Source of the DNA: Bacteroidales bacterium
GTDB taxonomy: Bacteria > Bacteroidota > Bacteroidia > Bacteroidales > UBA932
Direction of reading: 5' to 3'
Assembly (NCBI GenBank): GCA_024401745.1
Contig: JAKSKK010000001.1
Location: 62,001 to 126,000 of the forward strand
DNA length: 64,000 bases
In this document: positions 27,165 to 34,654 of the stretch, in pieces
How positions within the stretch are numbered: the stretch's first letter is position 1
Layout: the number at the start of each line of letters is the position of its first letter
The notes under the pieces: model-generated
Seen by the model: only the letters and a program-made list of their open reading frames with translations
Database searches by the model: none
Told to the model about the DNA's origin: nothing
Position numbers and translations under genes: made by a program

Positions 27165-27952
27165 TTCAAATCGGCTTTTTCAAGATAGTTGAGTGTCTTG
27201 CGCACAAGGGAAGGACCCTCGTATACCATGCCGCTGCGCAGCTCGATCAGCGAAGCACCGTCCTGGAGCAGTTCAGCGGCTTCAGAAGGCGATTTGATGT
27301 GGCAGTTGGCAATGATAGGCATGCGGCCTTTGGTATAGCTGTAAATGGCCTTTACGTGTTCTTTGGCACCTACTTCGACACCATCTATGCCGCTGTACAT
27401 GCAATAGTCTAGCGCATGGTGCAGATCATGCTCAGAGATGAATTCAGACAGTTTCAGGACGATTGGCTTGTATTCGTCATACGTGAGCCTGATGTTGAGA
27501 AGCTGGTCGATCGTATGCTCCTTCAGACCGGTCTGCTGATCTATGACGAAGAAGTCGCAGAAATCGTATACCAGTGAGAATGAGGTGGTTATGTCAGCTG
27601 AAATGCAGGCAGCAAGGATATCCTCGCAGGGCTTCTCCTGAATGTTCGCAATAGCCGTGCGGGTGTATGCCGCATTAAGAGGACCTATTTCCACGAAGCT
27701 GAATCCAAGATCCTCGAGCATTGCACACATCTCGCCTTTCTTGTCAAGGCCGGCTCCGAGCCCAAGGGGATTGTAGAAATGAAGGCCGAAGACGTCACGG
27801 TCAATACCGAAGGACCTGTTCTTGTGCACGAGCCTGTAGAATTGGCGCAGGAGTGGAACCGCACCAATGAACTTGAAGTATCGTAACGCAACTGCAGAAG
27901 CTTTCTCCTTCTCCATGTTGCGCACAAAAGGCTTTATCAGGAGATTATACAT
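27161..27952 (-). CDS. Shortened class-2 dihydroorotate-dehydrogenase-like protein
   Basis: 263 residues. N- and C-terminal parts match quinone-type DHODH: MYNLLIKPFVRNMEKEKASA, FGLHFYNPLGLGAGLDKKGEM, FSFVEIGPLN, and near the end AAELLQDGASLIELRSGMVYEGPSLV. Between them about 70 residues are missing, including the substrate loop INRMGFNN, the catalytic serine motif NISSPNT and the ATNTT segment. It may therefore bind flavin without oxidising dihydroorotate, or be a divergent oxidoreductase. The start at 27952 is supported by the match of its first 25 residues to family N-termini; it is only 4 bases after a -7 box. Confidence 0.7.
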   Translation of the reverse strand: MYNLLIKPFVRNMEKEKASAVALRYFKFIGAVPLLRQFYRLVHKNRSFGIDRDVFGLHFYNPLGLGAGLDKKGEMCAMLEDLGFSFVEIGPLNAAYTRTAIANIQEKPCEDILAACISADITTSFSLVYDFCDFFVIDQQTGLKEHTIDQLLNIRLTYDEYKPIVLKLSEFISEHDLHHALDYCMYSGIDGVEVGAKEHVKAIYSYTKGRMPIIANCHIKSPSEAAELLQDGASLIELRSGMVYEGPSLVRKTLNYLEKADLK

Positions 27953-27956
27953 ACAA

Positions 27957-27964
27957 CAAATATA
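27957..27964 (-). promoter_or_regulatory. -7 element next to the DHODH-like start codon
   Basis: Minus-strand TATATTTG, with its G only 4 bases before the ATG at 27952. It lies in the short gap after the XRE gene and would give a leaderless transcript for the DHODH-like and cinA-like pair. Confidence 0.45.
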
Positions 27965-27969
27965 GGGAA

Positions 27970-28401
27970 TTATTTGAGTTCTTGGTAACTCCCATCATCG
28001 TACAAGACGATAATCTTTGATATATTCCGCTGTGATTTAGTTGTTTGTATAGTTTTAGTTGAAGTATTACTTTTGATATTTGCAACGATTTTCTCCGGTT
28101 CTGGCTGAGGTTCTGGCATGGTTGCAGCATCGTTCTTCACGATTTCTACGGGAGTGACAGGCGCCGTAACGGTCACATTATCAGAGATTTCGCCTTTATA
28201 CATCTTGCCTTTTCCGGTGATCAGCCATTCCAGGTTGATCCTGGGGTAGTGTTTGCTCATGCTTTCGATGAAGTCGAAACCAGGCTTGTTCCTGCCGGCA
28301 AGAATATGACTTACGCTTGCACGTGCGACACCAATGGTATCGGCAAACACTGACTGTGAGATGTTTTCCGCGGCAAGAAACTGTTGTAGTCTGTTATTCA
28401 T
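27970..28401 (-). CDS. XRE-family helix-turn-helix regulator
   Basis: 143 residues. Residues 1-65 form a Cro/CI-type HTH: LQQFLAAENISQSVFADTIGVARASVSHILAGRNKPGFDFIESM in sequence order, with the recognition helix around ARASVSHILAG. The part PRINLEWLITGKGKMY is characteristic of a Bacteroidota subgroup. The rest is a proline/threonine-rich linker and a short C-terminal piece ISKIIVLYDDGSYQELK of unknown role. It heads the XRE, DHODH-like, cinA-like unit and has a very good promoter at 28422-28452. Confidence 0.85.
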   Translation of the reverse strand: MNNRLQQFLAAENISQSVFADTIGVARASVSHILAGRNKPGFDFIESMSKHYPRINLEWLITGKGKMYKGEISDNVTVTAPVTPVEIVKNDAATMPEPQPEPEKIVANIKSNTSTKTIQTTKSQRNISKIIVLYDDGSYQELK

Positions 28402-28421
28402 ATTTGGTTACATTGATATTA

Positions 28422-28452
28422 CAAAAGTAATACTTTGTTAGGATATTTCAAA
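28422..28452 (-). promoter_or_regulatory. Promoter of the XRE regulator unit
   Basis: Minus-strand TTTG (28449-28452), 19-base spacer, TACTTTTG (28422-28429): an exact match to the Bacteroidota promoter. Predicted leader about 15 bases before the ATG at 28401. Confidence 0.65.
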
Positions 28453-28843
28453 ATTCAGTTATGTAACACTTGGTCCGGAGATAGGAGAGAAAAGGCTGAT
28501 AATATCCTATATCCATAAAGTAGATAAGACAATACAAAACCTTATAAAACAAAGTTTTAGCATAAAGCTATATACCGCTATTTATGTGGTTGCCAATACA
28601 TGGTGGTGCGTCACGCTCCAATAACATCAACAATAACTCCAAGCAAATCAAATAAAAGATTGATTTATAATACTTTATACACCAATTATCAACTATATAA
28701 TGTTTGCTTATATAAATATTGTAAACAACGGTTATCGGTATGGTGTTTATATATGTAAATTAACAAAAGAAAATAGCCTGTTTACAAATGTATTTACAAA
28801 AGTAAACAGGTTTGTACGCTGTGTGTTAAATTGTAAACAGTTG
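28453..28843. other. Gene-poor AT-rich region with repeated GTAAACA words
   Basis: No gene found between the XRE promoter and the queA stop. It holds four copies of TGTTTAC/GTAAACA: TTGTAAACA (28719-28727), CCTGTTTAC (28777-28785), GTAAACAGG (28802-28810) and TTGTAAACAG (28831-28840), plus a short palindrome GCGTCACGC near 28609. The middle pair forms the hairpin listed separately; the outer two are unexplained. Confidence 0.45.
28777..28810 (-). terminator. Probable queA terminator
   Basis: CCTGTTTAC (28777-28785) and GTAAACAGG (28802-28810) form a 9-bp stem with a 16-base loop, 33 bases after the queA stop. The minus strand continues with CTATTTTCTTTTG, a T-rich tail. Confidence 0.5.
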
Positions 28844-30052
28844 CTATTCGGCTCGGAACAGGAGCGATGAATCGCCGTAGCTCAGGAATCTGAAATCGTT
28901 GGCCAAAGCGTAATCGTATATGGTCTTCCAGTCTCCTCCTACAAATGCAGAAATCAGCAGGAGCAGCGTGCTCTGTGGCTGATGGAAATTCGTTACCATC
29001 ATGTCGACTACACGGAACTTGAATCCTGGAACTATAATGATCCTGGTACCGACTTTCAGTTCGTCGAGTCCGTTCCTGTCCAGCCAGTCGACTATCGCGT
29101 TAAGTGATTCCTTGAGAGTGTAACTGTAATCCCTGGTGTATGGTGCCCACTGATCAACGTCATGCGGGCCACCGTTCTCTATGCAGCTTACGCCGGCATA
29201 GTATAGCGACTCCAAAGTCCTAACGGACGTTGTGCCTACGGCAACTACCTTCTTGCCTGAGTTGGCAAGCTTCAGAAGGAAATCCTTCCTGACGACTACG
29301 GGCTCTCTGTGCATGGGGTGCTCGCTGACAAGGGAACTCTTTACAGGCAGGAAGGTCCCCGCGCCGACGTGCAGGCATACGTTCTGCCTGTCGATGCCCT
29401 TGCTGTCTAAGGCTGAAAGGACCCTGTCGGTGAAGTGCAGGCCTGCCGTGGGTGCTGCGACCGAGCCGCGGATGTGCGCGTAGAGAGTCTGGTATCTTTC
29501 GAGGTCTATGGCCTCGGTATCCCTGTTGAGATAGGGAGGGATTGGTACCTGCCCGCAGAGCTCGAGCACGCGGCTGAAGGGCTCTCCGCCTGTCCAGCTG
29601 AACTCGACCGTGCCGGTCTGTCCGTCCCTGTCAACAAGCACAGCGCTGAGCTGCATTGCTGACAGCTCAGAACCGTCGGGAGCGTCGTAAAGGAGCGTGT
29701 CGTCCTTCCATCTTTTCGCATTGCCTATGACGCATTTCCACCGGCATCTTTCAGTGCAGGCGAAGCTGACGTTGTAGTCGGAAGGGTCTATGGGCTCGAG
29801 GCAGAATATCTCGATGTGCGCACCGGTGGAACGGCGGAAGAAAAGCCTTGCCGGCACGACCTTGGTGTCGTTGAAGACCATGATGCAGTCTGAAGGCAGT
29901 TCCTCAGGCAGGTCACGGAAGATACGTTCCCGGCATTTGCCGCCGGAATAGATCAAAAGCTTGGAACTGTCACGCTCCGGAAGGGGATATTTCGCAATGC
30001 GCCCGTCCGGAAGCGGGTAATTGTAGTCCTCAATTCTCAATTCTGGTATCAT
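28844..30052 (-). CDS. queA: S-adenosylmethionine:tRNA ribosyltransferase-isomerase QueA
   Basis: Adds the ribosyl group of SAM to preQ1-tRNA, making epoxyqueuosine; acts after tgt (6725-7855). The start at 30052 (MIPELRIEDYNYPLP) is chosen since the family begins here and the six preceding codons fall in the promoter. Motifs: YPLPDGRIAKYPLPERDSSKL, MVFNDTKVVPARL, IPPYLNRD, ERYQTLYAHIRGSVAAPTAGLHFT in order, HVGAGTFLPV, AVGTTSVRTLES and MVTNFHQPQSTLLLL. Length 402, slightly longer than E. coli QueA. Divergent from an acyltransferase gene across 40 bases. Confidence 0.95.
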   Translation of the reverse strand: MIPELRIEDYNYPLPDGRIAKYPLPERDSSKLLIYSGGKCRERIFRDLPEELPSDCIMVFNDTKVVPARLFFRRSTGAHIEIFCLEPIDPSDYNVSFACTERCRWKCVIGNAKRWKDDTLLYDAPDGSELSAMQLSAVLVDRDGQTGTVEFSWTGGEPFSRVLELCGQVPIPPYLNRDTEAIDLERYQTLYAHIRGSVAAPTAGLHFTDRVLSALDSKGIDRQNVCLHVGAGTFLPVKSSLVSEHPMHREPVVVRKDFLLKLANSGKKVVAVGTTSVRTLESLYYAGVSCIENGGPHDVDQWAPYTRDYSYTLKESLNAIVDWLDRNGLDELKVGTRIIIVPGFKFRVVDMMVTNFHQPQSTLLLLISAFVGGDWKTIYDYALANDFRFLSYGDSSLLFRAE

Positions 30053-30057
30053 GGGTG

Positions 30058-30086
30058 CAAAGATACTCAAAAATTAAGTATATTTG
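30058..30086. promoter_or_regulatory. Back-to-back -7 elements for queA (minus) and acyltransferase (plus)
   Basis: Minus TATCTTTG (30058-30065) ends 5 bases before the queA ATG; plus TATATTTG (30079-30086) ends 6 bases before the ATG at 30093. Both imply leaderless or nearly leaderless messages. Clear -33 elements are not seen. Confidence 0.5.
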
Positions 30087-30092
30087 TCGGAT

Positions 30093-31277
30093 ATGAGAGA
30101 TATGTCAGAGTACGAGAGCATCCGTCCCTATTCGGACAGCGAAGCCATTGAGGCCTTCGCCAGGATAGCACGTCATCCGGCACTGCCGGCCATAAGCAAG
30201 TATCTTTTCCCCAAGCAGCCGCTCAATCATCTGGCATCGATGCTCGATAAGGTTCACAGCATCGATGAGTTCCAGGATGTGGTCATGAGCGGCGTGGTTG
30301 GTTCCGTTCTCGTGAAGACCTCCGAAGGCTTCACCTACAGCGGAATGGAGAACATCCTCAACCTCAAGGGGAAGAAGTTCCTTGCCGTTTCCAATCATAG
30401 GGACATTGTTCTCGATCCCGCACTCATTCTTTACTCGATGCACGATTCAGGTCTGCCTTACGCAGAACTGTGCGTCGGTTCCAACCTTCTTCAGGGCAAG
30501 CTCATCGAAGATCTCATGCGTTCCAACAGAATGATCAAGGTCATTCGCGGCATCAGCGCCAGGGAACTCTACCTCAGCAGCCAGAGGCTCAGCAAGTACA
30601 TCAGGGAATCCATAACCTCGGGAGCGTCCAGTGTTTGGATCGCGCAGAGGGAAGGCCGTGCCAAGGACGGATTTGACATAACTGAGCAGGGACTTCTCAA
30701 GATGTTCGACCTCAGCGGCGAGAAGGGCTTCGAGCAGAACTTCAAGGAACTGTGCATAGTGCCCATGAGCATCAGCTACGAATATGAGAGCTGCGACGCC
30801 CGCAAGGCCCGCGAACTTCTCATCAGGGAGGAGACCGGCACCTATACAAAGAAGCCCAATGAGGACACTCACAGCATCATGACGGGCATACGCCAGACTA
30901 AGGGACATATTCATCTGGAAATCAGCAAGCCGCTTACTGACGAAGAGATAGAGCGAGCTGCCGACTGCAGGGGCAACGACAGGTATCAGGGCATACGCCA
31001 CGCCCTTACCGACCGCATAGTCGATGGTTACAAGCTTTTCAAGACCAACTACATGGGTTATGACCTCATGAACGGCACCTCAGAGTATCTGGGCGTAAAG
31101 TATCTGCCCGAGGACCTTGAATTCTTCAAGGCATACACCGAGCATAAGATAGGGAAGCTGGAGCGTAATCTTGACAGAGACAGGCTGCGCGACATCTTCT
31201 GGCACATCTATGGCAATCCTCTTGCCGCCAAGAAGGAGCTTGCTACCAGGCAATGCTCAACCCAGCATGAAGGTTAG
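30093..31277 (+). CDS. PlsC-like glycerolipid acyltransferase
   Basis: 394 residues when started at ATG 30093; an ATG at 30102 (MSEYESIRPY) is equally possible and would give a short leader. The acyltransferase signature is FLAVSNHRDIVLDPALI (His and Asp of the HxxxxD-type site, here spaced HRDIVLD), followed by GSNLLQGKLIEDLMRSNRMIKVIRG and VWIAQREGRAKDG, which corresponds to the FPEGTRS-type block. It resembles the Bacteroidota acyltransferases assigned to phospholipid or ornithine-lipid synthesis. No membrane segment is prominent. Its last 35 bases overlap the convergent DUF5723 gene. Confidence 0.8.
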   Translation: MRDMSEYESIRPYSDSEAIEAFARIARHPALPAISKYLFPKQPLNHLASMLDKVHSIDEFQDVVMSGVVGSVLVKTSEGFTYSGMENILNLKGKKFLAVSNHRDIVLDPALILYSMHDSGLPYAELCVGSNLLQGKLIEDLMRSNRMIKVIRGISARELYLSSQRLSKYIRESITSGASSVWIAQREGRAKDGFDITEQGLLKMFDLSGEKGFEQNFKELCIVPMSISYEYESCDARKARELLIREETGTYTKKPNEDTHSIMTGIRQTKGHIHLEISKPLTDEEIERAADCRGNDRYQGIRHALTDRIVDGYKLFKTNYMGYDLMNGTSEYLGVKYLPEDLEFFKAYTEHKIGKLERNLDRDRLRDIFWHIYGNPLAAKKELATRQCSTQHEG

Positions 31278-32523
31278 TGTTCAGCCTTCTTGAGGGAATC
31301 AGGTCGGAATTGAACGAGAACAGACCGAACAGAGAGTCTGAACCAAGGCTGAAGGCTATGCCCGGAACCCTGAAGTTCAGCGCGAAGCCTATGCCTGCGC
31401 CGAGGGTGTTCATTGCTGCAGAGGCGGCGACGCTGAATGCCTGAGCGGGAGTGAATGATCCGCCGACTCTGATTTCATACCAACCGCGGGCCGTGTTGTC
31501 GATTCTGATAGTTGCCAGCGTGCCGGCTGAAAGAACATCGCTGATAGGGTAGCGTGCACCTGCTTCGATGGTGACCGGATTCATGACGAAAGTCGTGCTG
31601 GATGCTGGGTCGTCCTCAATGAACTTGTATACGTCCTCGAGGGAATTCAGGCGCCTGTCCTCATCCTGGGTGCCGAATATCTTGCTGTGCCACATCAGGC
31701 CGCCAAGGTCGAGCGCGGATACGCCAATCTCGATTCCACGGTCAGTTGTGAGCTTGAATCCGAGGTCGGCAGAAACGCCAAGTCCACCAATTGTATAGCG
31801 GCCGAATTCAGGCTGCAGGCCTATCATTCCGTTGCTGGTGGGGAAGGTGATGAAGGTGTTGCTTGAGCGGAACATGCCTTCGCTGCGGGCTACCAGGTAA
31901 GAATCGTAGTCGCAGTAGAGATAATCGACGTTCAAGTCGCTGTAATTCAATCCAATAAGGCCCTTGATCCTGCCACCAAACGAGAAACTGTCGGATACAT
32001 GGCTGCTGAATCCGTAGGCGACTTCCAGCCAGTCCCTGGTGTTGAACTTCGTGTTTTCGAGCCCGTACGGGAATCCGTCATATTCCTCGATGGCCATTCT
32101 GGCAAGCTCGTAGTCGAAGTATCCGGAGGTATATGAGCGCAGATTGACTTCTAGAGTGCCGGCAGTGCGTCCGCGGTTCCATCCGAAAGCGAAGATGTTC
32201 TCGCTGATGCTGACGTTCATCTTGTTGAAGTTCTGCAGCTTGTTGCGTAGCTTCTCGATCGAGTAGCCGTCAGACAGTCCGAACTGATATCCGTCGTAAT
32301 CCTTGTAGACCAGAGCGGACACCGGGAACGAAGCCTGGACGCCGACGTTCACGTCGCCGACGCCTACAGAAATGAAACCTCTGTAGGAATCTCCCATGTA
32401 TGCCGGATTGATTCTGTAATCGTAAAGATAGTTGGAAAGGAAATAGCTGGTGCGGAAGTCCTGTGCGTTCAGAAAAACGCTGCAGACAATGCTCAGGGCA
32501 AGGCTGTAAATCAGTTTCCGCAT
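31243..32523 (-). CDS. DUF5723-type outer-membrane protein (PorP/SprF-like barrel)
   Basis: 426 residues with signal peptide MRKLIYSLALSIVCSVFLNAQ and cleavage before DF. The mature start, TSYFLSNYLYDYRINPAYMGD, resembles PorP/SprF-like and DUF5723 proteins. The body alternates glycine and aromatic residues in strands and ends in LNTNLHAGLSIAW, a barrel-type terminal strand. Role unknown; related barrels work with type IX secretion, but no other T9SS gene is in the window. It is divergent from the DUF3857 trio with a 160-base gap. Confidence 0.75.
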   Translation of the reverse strand: MRKLIYSLALSIVCSVFLNAQDFRTSYFLSNYLYDYRINPAYMGDSYRGFISVGVGDVNVGVQASFPVSALVYKDYDGYQFGLSDGYSIEKLRNKLQNFNKMNVSISENIFAFGWNRGRTAGTLEVNLRSYTSGYFDYELARMAIEEYDGFPYGLENTKFNTRDWLEVAYGFSSHVSDSFSFGGRIKGLIGLNYSDLNVDYLYCDYDSYLVARSEGMFRSSNTFITFPTSNGMIGLQPEFGRYTIGGLGVSADLGFKLTTDRGIEIGVSALDLGGLMWHSKIFGTQDEDRRLNSLEDVYKFIEDDPASSTTFVMNPVTIEAGARYPISDVLSAGTLATIRIDNTARGWYEIRVGGSFTPAQAFSVAASAAMNTLGAGIGFALNFRVPGIAFSLGSDSLFGLFSFNSDLIPSRRLNTNLHAGLSIAW

Positions 32524-32683
32524 TTGTTATACAATTTATATTATGTTAAGTTAGCTATATTCCAACACGAGGGGACAGCTCCCCTGACTCATTACGGCAC
32601 GAAAATAGCCTCAATAATCCAATTAAGCAAAATTATTGCTGCTGTGAGCATAAAATATTATATTTACAAAAAAGTAGTATACT

Positions 32684-34648
32684 ATGAAGCTCAAGTTCTT
32701 TTTTGTTTCGGTATTTCTGATGCTGTGCCTTGATTCCATGGCTCAGAGGATTCCCGTATCAGAAAAAGTCGATGACATTTCCGTCGAGGAATGTGCATTC
32801 GAGACTTATCCGGCCGATACTTCTGCTGCAGCTCTCGTACTCTGGGAGAACTGCAAGGCCGACATTGACTATAGTCATACTTACGGTTTCTGTTATCATA
32901 AAGTCTATAGCAGAAGACTGAAGATACTCAAGGAAAGCGGCAAGTCCATTGCCAGCGGTGCCATCTACATATCAAAAGACAAGGATGAATCTGAGAATGT
33001 GCTCAGGCTGACCGTCACTACATACAACCTTGAAGATGGCAAGATCGTCAGGACAAAAGCCCCTAAATCCAGCATCGTCAAGAGCGACTACAATGAGAAT
33101 ACACAGAAGATAGCCTTTGCCGCAGAAGGAGTCAAGGTGGGCAGCGTCGTCGAGATCAGCTATGAGCTTTTCAATACCAGATTCCTCGACATCCCTGATT
33201 TCTACTTCCAGTCAGAGATTCCTGTGAACCTTAGCACATATTCCATCTCCATCCCCGTCTGGATGGGTTTCAACCGTGCGATGCGCGGATTTGACCATAT
33301 CGACAACGATACCTTCAAGGTTAACGGTGAGAGGATAGAAGGCATTGACGACAATACACATCGCATGGATGTGTACCGCGCAGTTGATCTGCCGGCTTTT
33401 ACGGATGAAGCCATGCTGTACTGCCCCGACCAGTATCTTGATGCCATTTCATACGAGGTGACTGCTGTGAGCCTGCCCGGCAATTTCAGGGATTTCAGCC
33501 AGAAATGGGAGACGGTTGCCACCGCAGTCTGCGAATCCCCTATCTGCATCGTCATGAACGCCAGGAGCAGGTTCAAGGATGAAGTCGAGAGCATATGTGC
33601 CGGCAAGACTGACGATCTGGAGAAATTGTCTGCCATTCTCGACATGGTCAGGTCGAATGTGATATGGAACGAAAAGATCACTCTTGTGCCTGATAATCAG
33701 GCCAATGTGATAAAGGCGCATTCCGGTGGTTCGGCTGATGTCAATGCCATTGCCGGCTCTGCCTTTGCTGCTGCCGGTTTCAAGGTCTCCCCTGTCCTCG
33801 TACGCCTCAGGTCGCGTGGCACCCTCATGACCAACCGCCCCATGCTGTCGGCATTCAACACTTTCATCCTGCATGTCGTAACCTCTGACGGAAAGGACCT
33901 CTTCGTCGACGCGGCCGATCCTTCAGGCTATTTCAATGTCCTCCCTGAGAACTATCTTGTTCACAGTGCGTTTGACGTGAAGGGTGAAGCTTCGTTCGAA
34001 TGGGTGAACCTTGACAATCTTTCAACCAACACGACGTACTACATGGTCAATGCCGAAGTCTCTGATGAAGGAACCGTCAGCGGACATCTCGGCGGAAAGT
34101 ACATCAATGTGTCATCATACGACTTCAAGGATACTTTCCGTGACTATGACAATGAAGACGATCTTTATGAACAGATGGAGAAATTCATCCCGGTCGATAT
34201 AAGCAATATGACCGTAACCGGTTTCGACGATTTCGGAGACAGCTCCACTCTCGATCTCGATTTCGAGGCTGAATGCGAGACCGCAGGCGACATGTTAATC
34301 GTCAATCCGTTCTTGTTCAAGATATTGTCAGATGCCGCATTCACAAAGGAGGTAAGGACGTTCCCTGTAGACTTCTCGTATCCCGAGATAACCAGGTATG
34401 TATATACCCTCAAGATTCCTGAGGGTTATGCCGTTGCCCAGCTGCCGAAGAACTGTGTGTATAAGTCTTCACTCCCCTCCACCATGAGCTTCAGGGTGCT
34501 TACTGACGGCAGCACAGTTAGGGTCCAGTTCCAGTTTGACAACAAGGCAATGATCGCTCTGCCTGACGACTATTCTGAAGTCAGAAAATACTGGACAGAC
34601 GTATGTGCCGTCTTCAATGAGCGTATAATCTTCAAGAAAGCCGAGTAG
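32684..34648 (+). CDS. DUF3857/transglutaminase-like periplasmic protein, cysteine replaced by serine (trio member 1)
   Basis: 654 residues with signal peptide MKLKFFFVSVFLMLCLDSMAQ. Residues about 60-235 match DUF3857 (VYSRRLKILKESGKSIAS, TVTTYNLEDGKIV, GSVVEISYEL). A transglutaminase-like core follows (residues 295-430) but the position of the catalytic Cys reads GGSADVNAI with Ser350, while the later FNTFILHV (His) and LFVDAADPSGY (Asp) are kept. A C-terminal beta domain (DUF3858-like) ends near residue 654. It is a close paralogue of the third gene of the trio. Probably a non-catalytic or binding protein; the substrate is not known. Confidence 0.75.
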   Translation: MKLKFFFVSVFLMLCLDSMAQRIPVSEKVDDISVEECAFETYPADTSAAALVLWENCKADIDYSHTYGFCYHKVYSRRLKILKESGKSIASGAIYISKDKDESENVLRLTVTTYNLEDGKIVRTKAPKSSIVKSDYNENTQKIAFAAEGVKVGSVVEISYELFNTRFLDIPDFYFQSEIPVNLSTYSISIPVWMGFNRAMRGFDHIDNDTFKVNGERIEGIDDNTHRMDVYRAVDLPAFTDEAMLYCPDQYLDAISYEVTAVSLPGNFRDFSQKWETVATAVCESPICIVMNARSRFKDEVESICAGKTDDLEKLSAILDMVRSNVIWNEKITLVPDNQANVIKAHSGGSADVNAIAGSAFAAAGFKVSPVLVRLRSRGTLMTNRPMLSAFNTFILHVVTSDGKDLFVDAADPSGYFNVLPENYLVHSAFDVKGEASFEWVNLDNLSTNTTYYMVNAEVSDEGTVSGHLGGKYINVSSYDFKDTFRDYDNEDDLYEQMEKFIPVDISNMTVTGFDDFGDSSTLDLDFEAECETAGDMLIVNPFLFKILSDAAFTKEVRTFPVDFSYPEITRYVYTLKIPEGYAVAQLPKNCVYKSSLPSTMSFRVLTDGSTVRVQFQFDNKAMIALPDDYSEVRKYWTDVCAVFNERIIFKKAE

Positions 34649-34654
34649 CAGCCT

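Noticed and set aside
28579..28625. Short GC-richer patch with GCGTCACGC as an RNA gene
   Set aside because: Only a 9-base palindrome with a one-base centre; no further pairing or promoter/terminator found.
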